A stretch of DNA of 33,241 nt from Rhodospirillaceae bacterium UBA3470 (GCA_002378125.1 DFRF01000214.1:719-33959), one strand, 5' to 3'; counted from the first letter of the stretch, positions 17,387 through 25,645 are shown. The notes: generated from the letters alone by a model not told the origin. A program made the numbers and translations.

Positions 17387-18361
17387 TCATGAAAGAAATC
17401 GCGCAAGTGCAATGTATGTTGGAATACCGATGGTGAGATTAAATGGGAACGTAACGCCTAACGACATTGTTATATAAATTGCTGGGTTAGCACTAGGCAA
17501 TGCTAGCCGCATAGCTGCAGGAACGGCGATGTATGATGCACTTGCGGCCAAAGTGAATAGCAATGCTGTACCGCCTACGGACAGATCAAGAATTAAAATA
17601 AAAACACTGGAAAGAAGTACTGAAAACATGGGCATTGCCAACCCAAACCCTATTTCGCATGGCCCGATTTCATTTCTCTTATCGCGAATTCCTCGACCGG
17701 CGATGATTCCCATGTCCAATAAAAATAGGCAAAGTACTCCATTAAAAGGGTCAATAATAAAGGGTGCTAGATCGGAGAGGCCTTGCTCACCTGACGCCAA
17801 GCCGATGACAAATGCTCCAAATAACACGACGATGGAACCATTTAGAAACACATGGTTCAACACGCCACTCTCATCTAATGTTTCGCTGCGCGCAAACTGT
17901 CTCGCTAGCCAGAGGCCTGAAATAATGGCCGGAAACTCCATAACAGCAGCTGCTGCTAAAATATACCCCTCATAATCAAGTCCCGATTGTTTTAGAACTT
18001 GCATCGCAGCAGCCAAAGTAACGACGCTTATCGAACCGTAATGAGCAGCCACTGCAGCGACGTCAACAGCTGGTAAATTGCTCACGCGACGGAGCAAAAA
18101 GTAAGCAACAAACGGTGTTATAAAGCTTAATGCAGCGCAAGAAGCTAATGTCGCGAGCATCTTTAACTCGAAGCCATTACTAGCAACAGCGGAGCCACCT
18201 TTGAAACCAATCGCCAACATTAGGTATATCGACAATAATTTCGCTACAGATTGAGGTATTTCCAATTCTGAGCGAAGCAAAGATGCTCCAATCCCTAAGC
18301 CAAAAAACAGAACCGTAGGGGAGGTGATATTGTTGAGTACGAGTGAAAATATTTGATCCAT
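17387..18361 (-). CDS. SbtA-like sodium-dependent bicarbonate transporter family permease
   Basis: This 324-residue, very hydrophobic inner-membrane protein has roughly eight to ten predicted membrane segments in two halves. The HYGSISVVTLAAA stretch near 106-118 and AASASYIAVPAAMRLALP near 273-290 match the substrate/Na+ site regions of the SbtA (DUF897) family. Cyanobacterial SbtA imports bicarbonate with Na+; heterotrophic homologues are mostly untested and may carry other small anions. The gene is visibly AT-richer than its neighbours, with many ATA, TTA and AAT codons, suggesting recent transfer. No SbtB/PII-like gene accompanies it. Directly upstream, nine bases before its ATG and in the same frame, another open stretch ends with TAA; see the separate entry. 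Confidence 0.82.
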   Translation of the reverse strand: MDQIFSLVLNNITSPTVLFFGLGIGASLLRSELEIPQSVAKLLSIYLMLAIGFKGGSAVASNGFELKMLATLASCAALSFITPFVAYFLLRRVSNLPAVDVAAVAAHYGSISVVTLAAAMQVLKQSGLDYEGYILAAAAVMEFPAIISGLWLARQFARSETLDESGVLNHVFLNGSIVVLFGAFVIGLASGEQGLSDLAPFIIDPFNGVLCLFLLDMGIIAGRGIRDKRNEIGPCEIGFGLAMPMFSVLLSSVFILILDLSVGGTALLFTLAASASYIAVPAAMRLALPSANPAIYITMSLGVTFPFNLTIGIPTYIALARFLS

Positions 18362-18370
18362 AATACAACT

Positions 18371-18594
18371 TTATTTGAGCGACATAATCATTGATTCAAA
18401 GAAGGCTGCCAAAGATATTCTTAACCGATTAAAATAACTACCGCAGAGTGCGCATGGCTCTATTACCCCCGTACCGCCTAATTCACGACTAAGATTGTTG
18501 ACTACTTTGCCAAAGTCATGATGCCTTACTGCTTTTAATAACCGTGCAGATGTTCAGATATCTTAGATGAACAGCGAAACTCTGTTTCGGTCAT
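18371..18594 (-). pseudogene. Possible broken small gene upstream of the SbtA-like permease
   Basis: On the minus strand an open stretch of 60 codons (18553 down to a TAA at 18371) reads like protein: FGKVVNNLSRELGGTGV, then IEPCALCGSYFNRLRISL and an AAFFESMIM helix. It has no ATG, GTG or TTG before that part. In another frame immediately upstream, an ATG at 18594 opens MTETEFRCSSKISEHLHGY and stops at 18535. Joining the two by a one-base frameshift gives about 74 residues ending nine bases before the permease ATG, a spacing typical of operon partners. It could be a decayed gene, a programmed frameshift or a chance frame. I recognise no family. The CxxC pair (CALC) could bind metal. The rest of the 294-base gap shows no terminator or clear promoter. 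Confidence 0.3.
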
Positions 18595-18655
18595 GAAAAG
18601 ATTTGGTCGACTATAATTCAGATATTATTCTTTGGAGAACACTGGCGTATCCCGC

Positions 18656-20053
18656 TTAGGTTACTATGCTTGGCGATACGGATTCATGAACCCACCGCGC
18701 AATGGCTGCGATCCGCTCGTCCTCACCAGGTTGTCCCATGATCTGTAAACCCACCGGCAGCCCGACGACGGCCATCATTGGGATGGTTACCACGGGAGCG
18801 CCCAACATGGAACTAGGGTAGTTGAATACGGCGTCGCCGGTTGGCCGGGGGTTCAAGGGTTCGCCTGGCCTATCTCCAGGCCAGTGTGGGGCTGGGCCAG
18901 GGCATGCAAAGGTCAAAATTGCATCGGCGTGTGATTTTAAATCCGCATGGCATAAGCGCGCATGTTCGCGATCGCGGAGAAGTCCGCGGTAATCATCAGG
19001 CGTCATGGCTTCGGCCTTGGCGACCGTCTCTTGGGTTCTCTGGCTCACTCCGTCCGGATGACGATTGATCAAATTGCGCAGCGCCCATCGGTTTTCCCAT
19101 GCTGTGATCATGCCGCAGACATGGGTGGCATCGGTGATGCTTTTCTCTAGGACGTCAACGACGTTGTCGCTGTGACGGTCAGAAATGGAAAGGCCTGCCG
19201 ATTCAAGGCTGGTCCGCAATTGGGAGAATGCTTCATGGCTGGCGGTGTCGACACGTTCCCAACCCTCAGTCTCTAGAATAATCAACCGTTCTGGTTTGAC
19301 TGGAGCCGGGGCGCTGTCGGGGCCCATTAAGCCCGTGCGTCCTGGATCGCCGCCCGTGCGCTTAGCAATTTCGATGGCTACGCGCCACATATCCTCTAAG
19401 CAACCAGCATGAGGGCCATGTGTGCTCATGGAGGTAGCTTGGCGTTCTCCCCGGTGAAGACCGCCTTGGCTCGGTTTTAAGGCGAAGTTTCCGCAAAACG
19501 CCGCCGGACGAATGATTGAGCCGCCAACTTGGGTGCCGATGGCGGCGGGTAACATCCCCGCAGCCACGGCTGCGGCTGAGCCCGATGAGGATCCGCCGGC
19601 AGTGCGGGCCGGATCAAAGGGGTTCGTGGTGGGGCCGGGTTGATTGCCGCCTAATTCAGCGGTAACAGTCTTGCCGGCGATCACTGCGCCTGCCTCTCGA
19701 AGCGCCCAGACGGCGGCGTTATCGTTTTTTGGAAAGTGGCCGTTATAGGCGTCGCAGCCCATCTGTGTCGGCATATCCTTGGTCTCCAGCAGATCCTTAA
19801 TCCCCACGGGCATTCCGTCGATGGGAGATAGAGGCCTGCCAGCCTTCCAGCGTTTGCCGCTTGCGTCGGCGGCGGCCCTGGCAGTTTCTTCGTTGAAGGC
19901 AGCGAAGGCCTGAACAATGGGCTCTTTTTGTGCGATCACCTCGAGGCAGCGCTCCAGGTATGCACGCGGCGTGTCCGAGCTGTCGGCAAAGGCTTCGGTG
20001 GCGTCATAAAAGGTGCGTGCCTGGAAGGTCCGGGGGTCATATGCGTCACTCAT
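18656..20053 (-). CDS. Amidase (amidase signature family)
   Basis: This 465-residue amidase-signature hydrolase has a complete Ser-cisSer-Lys triad: Lys86 in MPVGIKDLLETKD, Ser155 in TAGGSSSGSAAAVAAG and nucleophile Ser179 in GTQVGGSIIRPAAFCG. It hydrolyses an amide or aryl/alkyl amide in the cytoplasm; the precise substrate cannot be read from the sequence. GatA, the tRNA amidotransferase subunit, is unlikely because no gatC or gatB is nearby and the C-terminal region (FACPGPAPHWP, LQIMGQPGEDERI) is that of catabolic amidases. The ATG is preceded by AGGA. It follows the RraA-type aldolase gene on the same strand after 141 bases, in which I see no clear signal, so co-transcription is possible but not assured. 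Confidence 0.9.
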   Translation of the reverse strand: MSDAYDPRTFQARTFYDATEAFADSSDTPRAYLERCLEVIAQKEPIVQAFAAFNEETARAAADASGKRWKAGRPLSPIDGMPVGIKDLLETKDMPTQMGCDAYNGHFPKNDNAAVWALREAGAVIAGKTVTAELGGNQPGPTTNPFDPARTAGGSSSGSAAAVAAGMLPAAIGTQVGGSIIRPAAFCGNFALKPSQGGLHRGERQATSMSTHGPHAGCLEDMWRVAIEIAKRTGGDPGRTGLMGPDSAPAPVKPERLIILETEGWERVDTASHEAFSQLRTSLESAGLSISDRHSDNVVDVLEKSITDATHVCGMITAWENRWALRNLINRHPDGVSQRTQETVAKAEAMTPDDYRGLLRDREHARLCHADLKSHADAILTFACPGPAPHWPGDRPGEPLNPRPTGDAVFNYPSSMLGAPVVTIPMMAVVGLPVGLQIMGQPGEDERIAAIARWVHESVSPSIVT

Positions 20054-20194
20054 TTGTTGGTTCCTGCAATACTCGCGTTAAGAATCTAGCTGCCATTCCA
20101 TAGCAGATCATAGTGGGGTGCGGCCAGGGGAGGGGGCGATCCTCCGAGCGCAACGCGTAGCTGCGTCATGGCTTTCATCGCCGTATCGAAATTG

Positions 20195-20884
20195 TTAGTC
20201 GATCTCTTTCAACTGTTTTGAATTTATGAAGTGCTCGATGAAGGGCGGCGTGGTTAAGCCGGCCTTGACTTTGGCGTCCATTTCCTTTTCTGCGACCTTA
20301 ATAGTTTCCAATTGATCTAGGACATGGTCGATCATGGCGTGTGGCACGACGACGACGCCGTTGATGTCGCCGACCACAATATCACCAGACTGCGCGGCGC
20401 GGCCGCCTATGACAATGGGTGCGCCCACCGTGCCCGGGCCGTTGCGGACTGGAGAGTTGGGTGTCACACCCTTGGCAAAGCAGGGCATTCCTACCTCGAT
20501 AATACCTTCGATGTCACGGACTAGGCCGTCGGTAACGAATGCGGCTACACCTTTGTTTCGCGCCATCCCCAGCATGAGATCGCCACTCACGGCTGTTTCT
20601 GTAAAGCCATCGGCCGCAGATAGTATTACGTCACCGGGTACTGCTACCTCAATGGCGCAGAATGCAGCCAGGTTATCGGCAGGGCCGTTGTCGCATGTGA
20701 CAGCGACGCCGGCAAAGACGGCGTGGTCGTTGCTGATCGGCTTGATCCGATAATTCAGCGCTCCACGCCCCTGCATGGCATCAACCACGAAGCCGCAGGG
20801 CACGCCCTGGAAAGCATCCACCTGATCGGCGGTGGGACGAGTGAAATTCCGACGGATGGTCATCAGCGGCGGGTCTTCAATCAT
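20195..20884 (-). CDS. RraA family protein, likely 4-hydroxy-4-methyl-2-oxoglutarate aldolase-type
   Basis: This 229-residue member of the RraA/HMG aldolase family carries the catalytic pair Arg123-Asp124 in FVTDGLVRDIEG, the loop GARGxx-like DAMQGRGALN near 35-44, and the C-terminal GAPIVIGGRAAQSGDIVVGDINGVVVVP. Presence of Arg-Asp and of the full metal-site region favours a divalent-metal class II pyruvate/oxaloacetate aldolase or decarboxylase over the RNase E-inhibitor role. Strong AAGGAG lies nine bases before the ATG. It diverges from an alpha-hydroxy-acid oxidase gene, which could supply a 2-oxo acid. The natural substrate is unknown. Confidence 0.88.
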   Translation of the reverse strand: MIEDPPLMTIRRNFTRPTADQVDAFQGVPCGFVVDAMQGRGALNYRIKPISNDHAVFAGVAVTCDNGPADNLAAFCAIEVAVPGDVILSAADGFTETAVSGDLMLGMARNKGVAAFVTDGLVRDIEGIIEVGMPCFAKGVTPNSPVRNGPGTVGAPIVIGGRAAQSGDIVVGDINGVVVVPHAMIDHVLDQLETIKVAEKEMDAKVKAGLTTPPFIEHFINSKQLKEID

Positions 20885-20927
20885 CTGTCTCTCCTTAATC
20901 TCTGGATTGTTTTTTCTCTGTTGGCAG

Positions 20928-20941
20928 ACATGCTAGCATGT
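20928..20941. promoter_or_regulatory. Perfect 14-base palindrome, candidate operator
   Basis: ACATGCTAGCATGT is a perfect palindrome in the short gap between the divergent RraA-family and alpha-hydroxy-acid oxidase genes, 44 bases from the RraA start and 41 bases before the preferred oxidase start. Its position suits an operator controlling both genes. No regulator gene is adjacent, so the binding protein is unknown. Confidence 0.4.
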
Positions 20942-20982
20942 TGCTGCTCAAGGGAAAGGCGACCTCATCTTTAGGCAAAATC

Positions 20983-22140
20983 ATGTCGTGGCAGAATAAG
21001 TCTTATAACGTAGAAACCATGCGTCGGCTCGCGGAGGCCGAACTGCCGCAACCTATTTTCGATTTCGCCGACGGCGCCGCCGAGGACGAACGGACCCGCC
21101 AGCGCAACGAGAGCGCCTTTGATGATTATTGGTTGCTACCCAAGCCCCTGAACGGTGCCGCTAAACGTGACCTGTCGATCGACCTATTCGGTCATAAGCT
21201 ATCAATGCCGGTTATGATCGGCCCTACGGGGCTCTCAGGTTTGTTTTGGCCTAACGGTGAACAGGCCACGGCCAGGGCCGCGGCAGCGGCTGGGACGGGG
21301 TTTTGTTTGAGTCATGGGTCCGTCTGTACATTGGAGGCGCTAGCGGAGACGCGTGCTCATCCGCGCTGGATGCAGGTGTTCCTCTATCGCGATAGGGACT
21401 TCACTCAGGAACTGGTTCGCAGGGCTGAGGTCGCCGACTACGATGCCATCGTGCTCACAATCGACAACCAGTTATTGGGTAAGCGCGAGCGCGATCTGGC
21501 CAACGGGTTCACCATTCCTCCAAAATTTTCGCCCAGCCAATACGTAGCCATGTTGAGCAAGTACAAATGGTTTTGGCGAATGCGCGGCGAACTCAGCAGG
21601 ATCACTTTTGGCAACTACGTTCGGCCGGGAAAAAAGGAAGACATTAAGCAGTTAGCCGCGCGCATGGCCTATCTACTTGACCCGGGGCTTACTTGGGATG
21701 ATGTGGATTGGATCAGGGGTATGACAAAGAAGCCGCTGATCATCAAGGGTATTCTCAGCCCTGACGAGGCGGATGCTGCCATCCAGCACGGCGCCGACGG
21801 CCTGGTCGTCTCCAACCACGGCGGGCGGCAGTTGGACGGTGCCCTCTCATCGTTGGAGGCACTACCGGGGGTTGTTCGTCAGGTGGCTGGACGCGTGCCC
21901 GTTCTCTTAGACGGTGGTGTGCGGCGCGGCACGGACGTGGTCATCGCCCGAGCCTTGGGTGCGTCGGCATGTCTGCTTGGGCGGCCACAATTATGGGGCG
22001 TCTCAGTGGCGGGGGAAGCGGGTGTTCGGCATATGTTGGATATCTACGCGAAGGAGATCGACACTGCTATGGGTCTCTGCGGGCTACATAGTATCGACGA
22101 TATCAGCGCCGACGTTTTAGCAAACCCGCTAGGCAATTAG
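20983..22140 (+). CDS. FMN-dependent alpha-hydroxy-acid oxidase/dehydrogenase
   Basis: This is a TIM-barrel enzyme of the lactate dehydrogenase (LldD)/glycolate oxidase family, 385 residues from the ATG at 20983. An upstream ATG at 20938 adds 15 residues but falls inside the palindrome and has no ribosome binding site. Family motifs are all present: FDFADGAAEDERT near the N-terminus, LTIDNQLLGKRERDLANGF, the FMN lysine in PLIIKGI (Lys255), the catalytic histidine and substrate arginine in SNHGGRQLD (His279, Arg282), and the LDGGVRRGTDVV phosphate site. It oxidises a 2-hydroxy acid to a 2-oxo acid. The side-chain pocket cannot be read by eye, so lactate, glycolate, mandelate-like and other substrates are all possible. 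The divergent aldolase gene suggests further cleavage of the product. Confidence 0.92.
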   Translation: MSWQNKSYNVETMRRLAEAELPQPIFDFADGAAEDERTRQRNESAFDDYWLLPKPLNGAAKRDLSIDLFGHKLSMPVMIGPTGLSGLFWPNGEQATARAAAAAGTGFCLSHGSVCTLEALAETRAHPRWMQVFLYRDRDFTQELVRRAEVADYDAIVLTIDNQLLGKRERDLANGFTIPPKFSPSQYVAMLSKYKWFWRMRGELSRITFGNYVRPGKKEDIKQLAARMAYLLDPGLTWDDVDWIRGMTKKPLIIKGILSPDEADAAIQHGADGLVVSNHGGRQLDGALSSLEALPGVVRQVAGRVPVLLDGGVRRGTDVVIARALGASACLLGRPQLWGVSVAGEAGVRHMLDIYAKEIDTAMGLCGLHSIDDISADVLANPLGN

Positions 22141-22200
22141 CGGGTTATCGCATCATGATTAGCCAACCCAGATTTCGCGGTAATGTGGCAGTCACTGGTA

Positions 22201-22734
22201 TCACGGCCCGTACAGTGAGCCAGCGGTTAAGTCGACCGAATGAGCTAAGGATTTGACGAAGCTGTGTGGATACTCAGAAAGGGTCGAGGTTGCATAACCC
22301 ACTTGGGTGAAGAACCCGCTAGAATCCCTTTGCGCCTTGCAAAACAAGGCGTCTACCCGTCCCCTGGATCGGTCCTCAGCGTCGGCCACGAGGGCGCCAC
22401 CTATGCCGCCACCGACAAACAACGGATCAACGAACAACCCGTGGATTTGCGCCATTCGCTGTGTTTGTGACGATCCAATCGTGGGCATCGGCATTACGCT
22501 GCAGACCCCCACAATGCCAATTACCTCTGCAACCCGAATGTCCATTTCTAAGAGGTCCGCATCATCAACGAAGAACAGCGGGGCCATGCGATTAATCAAG
22601 CGTGTGGACGTCGACCAAGTCGCCACTGCGCGCATGATTACACTATTGATGGCGCTTATGTCTTCGGCATCACTGGATCGGATCGTGTAGGCAGGCTCCA
22701 TACTAGCGTACGCTGGATCGGTTGGTTCGGACAT
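22201..22734 (-). CDS. GNAT family N-acetyltransferase
   Basis: With the ATG at 22734 preceded by AAGGAG five bases upstream, the protein has 177 residues; a GTG six bases earlier lies too close to that site. The acetyl-CoA-binding motif A is clear: IHGLFVDPLFVGGGIGGALVADAED around 104-128, with the Gly-rich pyrophosphate loop. The following strand DALFCKAQRDSSGFFTQVGY is motif B, with the aromatic FFTQVGY typical of the fold. The acceptor amine is unknown. It converges with the alpha-hydroxy-acid oxidase gene and diverges from a 330-base stretch before the next plus-strand gene. That stretch (22741-23071) shows only weak tiny frames, such as 36 codons at 22908-23018, and no clear control signals. 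Confidence 0.87.
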   Translation of the reverse strand: MSEPTDPAYASMEPAYTIRSSDAEDISAINSVIMRAVATWSTSTRLINRMAPLFFVDDADLLEMDIRVAEVIGIVGVCSVMPMPTIGSSQTQRMAQIHGLFVDPLFVGGGIGGALVADAEDRSRGRVDALFCKAQRDSSGFFTQVGYATSTLSEYPHSFVKSLAHSVDLTAGSLYGP

Positions 22735-23071
22735 CTCCACTCCTTCATAAATTTAGTAAAGCCCAGATCTGACCAACCTATTGTCGCAGCATTGATCGGA
22801 TATCATCTGAGAAAGCACCTTGGAATTGTCCGCAGGTGTTTTTGGTTTCGGCCGAACCGTACTTGTAATTTTCTTTGTGTATACGCCACATAATGCGGGT
22901 AGGTTTAATGGCTGTAGAAAAAAATTATGCCCTCGCGGCGCGGCGAATATTGGTTGGGCGCTCAAACCTGAAAAATATTATGTTGCCAGCCCGGTGTTAT
23001 TGGGTCTTGGGTAGATAGCCATTAGTAACGCCGTGAACGAATATGGATTATCTTTAGGTTCAGGAACAGAC

Positions 23072-23440
23072 ATGGAACCTGGAGCCGCGAGCATCGGTTA
23101 TGCCATTAGCATTCTCGTCCTAACGCCAATCGCCATCGCGCTTATCTATCTAGTCGGGCTCGGGGCCAAGGCTTTGCAGGGGAAGGCAGCCGAAAGTTGG
23201 TCCATCGGAATGGTGCCCTACTTAGCCGCGTGGATCGTTCTGTTTCCCGCTATGGTCGTCGCCAGCCTTATCCTAGGTGTCGGCGCTGTCATGGCAGAAC
23301 GCGCTCAGCGAAAAGACGTGGCGACGCAGCAGGCGCTGCAGGACCAGAGAGATTTCATGCAGATACAGGTTAACGCCACAGCGAGAACGGGGCTCTACGA
23401 CGAAGAGATGTCGGACTACGAAAAAAGGCGTGGTTATTGA
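23072..23440 (+). CDS. Small membrane protein of unknown function
   Basis: I chose the ATG at 23072 (122 residues), which has CAGGAAC upstream; an in-frame GTG at 23033 would add 13 residues. Two strong hydrophobic segments are present: about residues 9-30 (YAISILVLTPIAIALIYLVG) and about 47-71 (AAWIVLFPAMVVASLILGVG). They are followed by a basic, polar tail (AERAQRKDVATQQALQDQRDF) that may form a helix in the cytoplasm, ending DYEKRRGY. I recognise no family. Its stop overlaps the start of the dtd-like fragment, and a HAD hydrolase follows, so the three are probably read together. Confidence 0.6.
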   Translation: MEPGAASIGYAISILVLTPIAIALIYLVGLGAKALQGKAAESWSIGMVPYLAAWIVLFPAMVVASLILGVGAVMAERAQRKDVATQQALQDQRDFMQIQVNATARTGLYDEEMSDYEKRRGY

Positions 23441-23667
23441 GCAGGTTGAGTGCTCTTTTCAATAAACGACCGACCACCACTAATTTCGAAACGGCTGAAC
23501 AGCTATACGAAGTTTTTGTTGCGGCAGTCGGCGAATTGGGATTGGGCCTGTCGGCTGGACGTTGCCGTATCCACATGCAAACTTTCATTGCCGATGGTGG
23601 TCCTAAGGCGACCCAACAACGGCTAAGCACGCAAGGAGAGACATGTTATGAGCTTGGACGGAATTAA
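23437..23667 (+). pseudogene. C-terminal remnant of a D-aminoacyl-tRNA deacylase (Dtd)
   Basis: The 76-residue frame aligns by eye with the C-terminal half of Dtd: KRPTTTN, then TAEQLYEVFVAAV (Dtd: RPSF...AEALYDYFVE), AGRCRIHMQ (Dtd: TGRFAADMQ) and ADGGP (Dtd: NDGPVT, the Gly-Pro chiral-proofreading motif). The N-terminal half, including the catalytic SQFTL segment and the LLVLLGV strand, is missing; upstream codons in this frame run into stops and are occupied by the membrane-protein gene. The only start is a TTG overlapping the previous stop. The end overlaps the HAD gene by 20 bases. I infer a truncated, non-functional copy; a very divergent small protein derived from Dtd is the alternative. 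Confidence 0.5.
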
Positions 23668-24367
23668 GGCCCTAACCTTCGATACTGGTGGCACTATTTT
23701 AGACTGGCACACGGGCTTTAAGACAGGGCTCGAGGAATTAGGAGCGAGACATGGCGTAAACGCAAACTGGGCGGTGCTGGCGAACGAGATCCGTAAGGCA
23801 TCACTTGGGCGGATGCTAAATCTCGGTGAAGAAGAACTGCCGGCCTACAACTTTGACGGTGCGCACCGCGCCGCGGTGGACGAGGTGCTGGACGCTAATG
23901 GGCTTGGCGCAGCGACGGAGGACGAACGCCACGGGCTGGCCTACGATCGACCACACAATTTTATTTGTTGGCCGGATTTTTCCAAAACTTTACCGAAGCT
24001 TCGCGCACAATACATTTGCGCGTCTTTCACGATCCTGAGCTTTCGGATTATCATTGATACCGCCCGCCGTAATGGATTGAGCTGGGATGCGGTGATCTCC
24101 TGCGAGGCCATTGGTAAGTATAAACCCCTCCCCGAGCCCTATGAGACCGTGGCGCGGTATCTGCAACTAGATGTCAGCGAATGCTGTATGGTGGCGTGTC
24201 ATAACTTTGATTTGGATGCGGCAAAGGCCGTGGGTTTCAAGACGGCCTTCGTGCGGCGTCCCGACGAATGGGGTCCGGCTAGTCCGCCGGACCCGGAGCC
24301 CAATCCAAGCCACGATATTATCGTCGACAGTTTCCCGGAATTGGCGGAACGTTTGGGCGTGGACTAG
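23648..24367 (+). CDS. HAD superfamily hydrolase, haloacid dehalogenase type II-like
   Basis: In this 239-residue HAD hydrolase, motif I is TFDTGGTILDW with the nucleophile Asp12; the second Asp of the phosphatase DxD pair is absent, as in dehalogenase-type members. Motif II is the Ser in SFTIL (Ser126), motif III the lysine region IGKYKPLPEP (Lys157/Lys159), and motif IV VACHNFDLDAAKAVG with Asp188/Asp190. A helical cap (about 20-110) sits after motif I. The closest named group is L-2-haloacid dehalogenase, but the diagnostic FDAYGT and SxNxxD residues of proven dehalogenases differ here, so it may hydrolyse another small substrate. GGAGAG lies upstream of the ATG. It converges with the MFS gene, leaving only two bases between stop codons. 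Confidence 0.88.
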   Translation: MSLDGIKALTFDTGGTILDWHTGFKTGLEELGARHGVNANWAVLANEIRKASLGRMLNLGEEELPAYNFDGAHRAAVDEVLDANGLGAATEDERHGLAYDRPHNFICWPDFSKTLPKLRAQYICASFTILSFRIIIDTARRNGLSWDAVISCEAIGKYKPLPEPYETVARYLQLDVSECCMVACHNFDLDAAKAVGFKTAFVRRPDEWGPASPPDPEPNPSHDIIVDSFPELAERLGVD

Positions 24368-24369
24368 TC

Positions 24370-25545
24370 TTACCTTATGGTGGCCGAAATCAGGGCACCG
24401 CTGGCCATGGCCATGCTTCCGATTAGGAAAATCGCCGCATAACTGCCCGTGGCGTCGAACAGAGCAACTAAAAGATAGCCACCGATGCCCTGACCGATGC
24501 TTCCGATCAGCGTCATATGTCTCCAGACTTTCGACATACTTTCATTGCCAAAAATCTGTTGAGTGCGGCCGGACAGTAGCGCCGAACAGCCGGGCTGCGC
24601 ACCGACGATCAAAGACGACGCAATCAGGATGCCCATCACCGGGTGAACGACGGGCGCAATAAGACCTATGGCTAGGCTGGTAAATACTAGAATCAGGCCC
24701 GTACGGAAACCGATCTGATCCGCGAGCCGGCCCCAAAGCGCCGTACCGATTAATGCGCCGAGTCCAAACAGTGTCCAATGAATTCCACCAATTGTCACGG
24801 TATGATGCAATCCGCGAATGATATAGTCGACCCAAAAGATCGTGTGTGGGATCAGACCGATGACAAATAGCGACTGTGCAGCTGCCAGGCGAATCGTTAT
24901 AGCCCATAGAGGTGATGGTAATGATGGCTCGGCCTCCGGTGCGGCAGCTTCGGGGATTGGATCCGCGTAGGCCCATAGTCCCAACGCTACGGCGCCGGCG
25001 CCGATTGCCGAAACGCCAATCCAGGTTGCCGTAAGCCCTTGGTCCAACAGAGCCGGTATGGCGACGCCCGAAAGAAAGATACCGCCACCAACCCCGGTGA
25101 AAACGATTCCCGTAACCAGGCCGAGCTTATCTGGAGGCGCAGTCCGGGTGGCTACGGCTAAAGCCTGGACCATGATCGTACCAACGGCGACACCAATCAG
25201 GCCACGCCAGAAAGCCAGCCAGGGGAAAAGCCACGGTGCCGTGAGGGGTGCAGCGCTAGCGATCAAGCAGGCCAGGCTCGTGTACAAGCAGAGGCGAAGG
25301 GTGCCGCGCTCGCCAATCTGGGTGCGCAATGGGGGCTGCAGCAGGACACCGAACAGAAAACCGGCCAGGTTGAATGCACCTACATAGCCAGCCTCGGCGG
25401 GACTAAGTGCATTTTCTTCGATAAGAATAGGGATCATTGGCGCGTAGGAGAACCTTCCTAGGCCCATACCCACGAACAACGCTGAGCTGCCACCGATGGC
25501 CATACGCACCCACGGCGGGCTGGAGGACGGGTCCATTGTGGCCAT
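24370..25545 (-). CDS. YbfB/YjiJ-type MFS transporter
   Basis: From the ATG at 25545 (AAGGGAA upstream) the protein has 391 residues; a TTG at 25566 is a less likely start. About twelve hydrophobic segments form two six-helix halves, separated by a charged central loop of around 20 residues rich in Pro, Ala and Glu. The N-terminal GLGRFSYAPMIPILI segment and the loop QTQIGERGTLR-like RTQIGERGT after helix 2 are typical of YbfB/YjiJ family permeases. No substrate is established for the family. It diverges from the 811-residue demethylating flavoprotein gene across a shared control region, so import of that enzyme's substrate, for instance a betaine or N-methyl amino acid, is a reasonable guess only. 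Confidence 0.85.
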   Translation of the reverse strand: MATMDPSSSPPWVRMAIGGSSALFVGMGLGRFSYAPMIPILIEENALSPAEAGYVGAFNLAGFLFGVLLQPPLRTQIGERGTLRLCLYTSLACLIASAAPLTAPWLFPWLAFWRGLIGVAVGTIMVQALAVATRTAPPDKLGLVTGIVFTGVGGGIFLSGVAIPALLDQGLTATWIGVSAIGAGAVALGLWAYADPIPEAAAPEAEPSLPSPLWAITIRLAAAQSLFVIGLIPHTIFWVDYIIRGLHHTVTIGGIHWTLFGLGALIGTALWGRLADQIGFRTGLILVFTSLAIGLIAPVVHPVMGILIASSLIVGAQPGCSALLSGRTQQIFGNESMSKVWRHMTLIGSIGQGIGGYLLVALFDATGSYAAIFLIGSMAMASGALISATIR

Positions 25546-25645
25546 GAAAGTCGATTCCCTTGGCAAAGCTAACTGGATTTCAACCTAAAGCGCCAGTCCG
25601 AATATGGAAATGCGAAGCGGATCTTGGGAGACAGCTCCCTACAAT

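Noticed and set aside
18575..18589. Short hairpin CGAAAC-TCT-GTTTCG near 18.58 kb
   Set aside because: Only six base pairs and no T-run on either strand, so it is not supported as a terminator; it also lies inside the interrupted small frame.
22908..23018. A 36-codon frame starting MAVEKNYALAARR before the small membrane protein
   Set aside because: No clear ribosome binding site, no recognisable family, and too short to separate from chance.
24171..24662. A 163-codon plus-strand frame across the HAD and MFS 3' ends
   Set aside because: It overlaps two well-supported genes out of frame, and its Arg/Trp/Ser-rich translation is typical of an antisense or shifted reading.
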